From Pogona vitticeps (lineage: Eukaryota; Chordata; Lepidosauria; Squamata; Agamidae), in NCBI RefSeq assembly GCF_051106095.1, contig NC_135791.1, positions 5,590,501-5,654,500 on the forward strand: DNA of 64,000 nucleotides, written 5' to 3'. This document shows, in pieces, positions 40,491-64,000 of this stretch. The notes under the pieces were generated by a model. It was not told the origin of the DNA. It saw only the letters and a program-made list of their open reading frames with translations, and searched no databases. A program made the position numbers and the translations under genes. The number at the start of each line of letters is the position of its first letter. Position 1 is the stretch's first letter.

Positions 40491-42000
40491 CTTAAGAATA
40501 TGTAGATTCTCCTTTCTTTCGATTCAGCTAGCTAACCCAGTGTCATGCAATAAGAGTTTTGCATTTCCTCTTTGCTAACGGACCTTACAACATTGTCGCT
40601 CTTGAATTATTTCCCTGCTTACGTTTATTTAACACACATCTTCAAAGGTACAGCATGAACCAAAAAACAAAGCAAAAACAAAACAAAACCCATCAAAGTA
40701 CAGATTCTCGATCAGGAACACCAGGAAATAAAATGAACTGAAGTCCACACGAGCTTTCTGTCTGAAGGGTGTTGAGCTATGTGTAACTTCAAGCTGCTGT
40801 GGCAGTTGTGGGCAACTATGGATGTGATCACACCGGGAAAGAGACAGCTCTATGGGCCATTTGTGGTGCAGTTTATTTCCCAGCAGTTACGTATACAATA
40901 TGTGGGCTCCCCAGCTTGGCCTGGACCTGTACTAGCTGGCTCCCTTGTTCCAGATGTAGGTCTTCTACTAATTTTTGGAGCTGGGCTGGAGTGATTCTCC
41001 TGCAGACGGAAAAATAGCTTTAAGGAAGACCGTTCAGAGCAACCCTTTCTGGTGTGAAACAGGTGTGCGCCTTTACAGCTGTCTGATGTACCCTTTGTAC
41101 ATATATGAGAAATAGGTATGCCATAGGAGCTGCATCCGGCCCAGAAATGTCCAGAAATGGGGAGGGGAAAAGAAAGGAAAAACCCAGGAGAAAAGAAGAA
41201 TAGAACAGCTTGGTTAGCCAATTCTAATTTTGATTTCTGGCTTGCCCCATCGTGACCCTAAAGTAAAAAATTGCCAAAAACCCCCCCAATTGAAAAAAAG
41301 AACCATTTCTCCCAAACATTATTATTATTATTTGCAATAGGGACAGTAATGGGATGCAATAGTTTGGCGGGAGCTGGGACAAGTGATGGGAGCTCACTCC
41401 GATGCGTGGATTTGATCTTATGACTGCTTGGTCTTCTGACCTTGCAGCACAGAGGCTTCTGCGGTTTAGAACTGCATGGGTTCATCCAGGTGGAGCATTT
41501 ATTCTCCGGTGGGCAAAAACTTGTGTAACTTTCGGCCTCGTGTAAACTGAATTGAGCACTGGAAACATTTAATGTTCATTAGTTAAAAGCTTCTTATCTG
41601 CCTGTTTAAGATTCCGAGGCTACCTGGGGCTCTCTTTTGCATTGGGGAGCCTCTGGGAGCCTCGGAAGAGAGCGGGGAGCCTTTAAAAGTAAAAATCCTC
41701 ACTAGATTAATACTGCTGGGTTTGGGACCGCCACCACTGACCAGGACTCCAGCTATTTTATTGTGCTTGGGAGCTGGGGGAAAATGGGTGTAGGATTTTC
41801 TGCCCCAGGAGCTAGAATAACATGGTTGGCCCTTTGTATGATGTACGAAGGAGTGGGTTTGCCTCAGGCAGCAAAACATCTGAGGCAGCTGTCCCTGGAT
41901 GCTCTGATCCTGCCTCATAAGAGCTGGAGACGATTATTTGGTAGGGAGAAAGAGATACACACACTGCACACACTGAAAAGAAAGCCAACGTTTCCCTCTT
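40491..42000. other. Downstream of MYOM3, no gene seen
   Basis: No supported exon. An AATAAA on the minus strand at 41757-41762 may end the MYOM3 transcript about 430 nt after the stop codon. Confidence 0.45.
41757..41762 (-). terminator. MYOM3: Candidate MYOM3 poly(A) signal
   Basis: AATAAA read on the minus strand, in 'cacaataaaatagct'. It is the first canonical signal I found past the stop codon. Confidence 0.45.
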
Positions 42001-42133
42001 AGTGTTCCTCAACGTTAGGTAAACCAGGCGTTTCTGGACTTCATCACCCAGAAAATCCAGGCAGGATAGCTAGTGGTGAAGGCTTTTGGGAATTGTAGTC
42101 CAAGAACATCTGGGGACCCAAGGTTGGGAACTG
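42001..42133. mobile_element. hAT-type MITE in MYOM3 3'UTR, worn
   Basis: 'agtgttcctcaacgttaggt' and 'cccaaggttgggaactg' are degenerate terminal repeats and 'gggaattgtagtcc' the shared interior. It lies 55 bp after the MYOM3 stop codon. No target duplication is left. Confidence 0.55.
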
Positions 42134-42187
42134 CTGCTCACTGAGTTTTTGTCAACCCAGAGTAAAATCCCGGGCACACGCCAGGTT

Positions 42188-63097
<20,910 letters not shown>

Positions 63098-63302
63098 TTA
63101 AGCTGCCTTTAGAGCATTTTATCTGAATTTTATTCAATTTGGTTTTGGATTGGTTCACCGTTTTGTCTTCTAGCCTTTGAAGGCATCATTATGTTTTTTT
63201 TTAAATGGCTAGATCTCAGCTTAGTCAAACTTCCAATAGATCTGTGAAGGACTTTAGTTTGTAATGGCTCATTTAAGTCCCACTGATTAAAATGGAACCA
63301 CT

Positions 63303-63660
63303 CTTAGAATAATTGAGTTGGAAGGGGCCTCTAAGGCCATCAAGTCCAGCCCCCTGCTCAATGCAGAAATAGAAATCTAAGTCAAAGCAGATTTCACAGA
63401 GGATTGTCCAATTTTTTCTTGGATGCCTCCAGTGTTGGAGTCCTCACCACCTCCCAAGGTCATTGCTTCCATTGTCGTACTGCTCTAACAGTTCAGAAGT
63501 TTTTCCTGGTGCTCAGCCTTAATCTGACTTCCTGTAGCTTGAGCCCATTATTACCTGTCCTGCACTGTGGTATGACCAAGTACATGTCCTGCCTCTCCTC
63601 TGGACAACTCCCTTTCAAGTATTTGAAAAGTGCTATTGTATCTTCCCATTGAGCACTGGA
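63303..63660 (-). mobile_element. CR1 LINE 3' end
   Basis: 'aattgagttggaaggggcct', 'aagtccagccccctgctcaa', 'attgtcgtactgctctaaca' and 'cttgagcccattattacctg' are the complement of CR1. Confidence 0.9.
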
Positions 63661-64000
63661 TCTAGTCCAAGAGGCGTTAAAAAAAATTACCTAGAATGAG
63701 ATGTGTTGAAGTACAATTCCCATTATCTACGGCCAATATTTTATATATTAGAACCTCACAGGACTGTTGTGAGAGTAAAATAAGGAGGAGAACCATGTAG
63801 GCCACGTTCTGCTCATTGGAGGAAAAGTGGGATATAAATGTGGCATGCATGATTCTCCTCCCTACTTTATTCTCACAACAGTCTGGTGAGGTAGGTCAGT
63901 GTGAGCATATGTAACAGGCCCAAGGTTACCCAATGAATTTCATGGCTGAGTTGGGATTCAATGCTAGGTCTCTTGAGGCCCAATTCAACATAATAGTTAT
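63661..64000. other. MYOM3: MYOM3 upstream intron, window end
   Basis: No exon seen. 'aaaagtgggatataaatgtg' near 63825 resembles an L2-like LINE end. Confidence 0.4.

Overview
The window is vertebrate nuclear DNA, most likely from a squamate reptile (lizard or snake). Three things point there: split genes with GT-AG introns and CpG-island promoters; a repeat load of BovB, CR1, L2-like and L1 LINEs with tRNA-headed SINEs of the Sauria type; and a liver-basic FABP gene, which mammals lack. The gene order PNRC2 - SRSF10 - MYOM3 matches human 1p36.11, with FABP10 sitting between SRSF10 and MYOM3.

Layout. About 1-10.2 kb is repeat-rich intergenic DNA (BovB, hAT and Tigger-like MITEs, L1, SINE); a short open frame at 1-120 may be the end of a neighbouring gene. 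PNRC2 (+) runs from a CpG-island promoter near 10.8 kb to a poly(A) signal near 17.4 kb. It has two 5'UTR exons, a spliced 56-codon uORF and one coding exon (14905-15321). SRSF10 (-) converges on it: six coding exons give a 260-residue protein from 28267 down to 20801. One of its introns is a U12-type AT-AC intron holding a purine-rich candidate regulatory exon. The promoter has three perfect NRF1 palindromes. FABP10 (-, 35631 to 31030) is a complete four-exon gene for a 126-residue bile-acid/fatty-acid carrier, with a TATA box and a close poly(A) signal. From 36 to 42 kb there are only repeats. MYOM3 (-) fills 42188-63084: I traced 27 consecutive exons (1084 whole codons plus stop, all phases consistent) covering five FN3 and five C-terminal Ig domains with their helical linkers. 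The N-terminal exons lie beyond the right edge.

The genes do not form a pathway. PNRC2 is an mRNA-decay adaptor and nuclear-receptor coactivator, SRSF10 a splicing regulator, FABP10 a cytosolic liver lipid carrier and MYOM3 a sarcomeric M-band protein. They are linked as an old syntenic block. The most interesting observations are the FABP10 locus in the mammalian 'gap', the AT-AC intron with its candidate autoregulatory exon, the PNRC2 uORF whose stop codon spans the last exon junction, a hAT MITE family carrying ZNF143-like motifs, and a 23-nt MYOM3 microexon beside an expanded trinucleotide array. I saw no retroviral or LTR element, CRISPR array or functional tRNA/rRNA gene.
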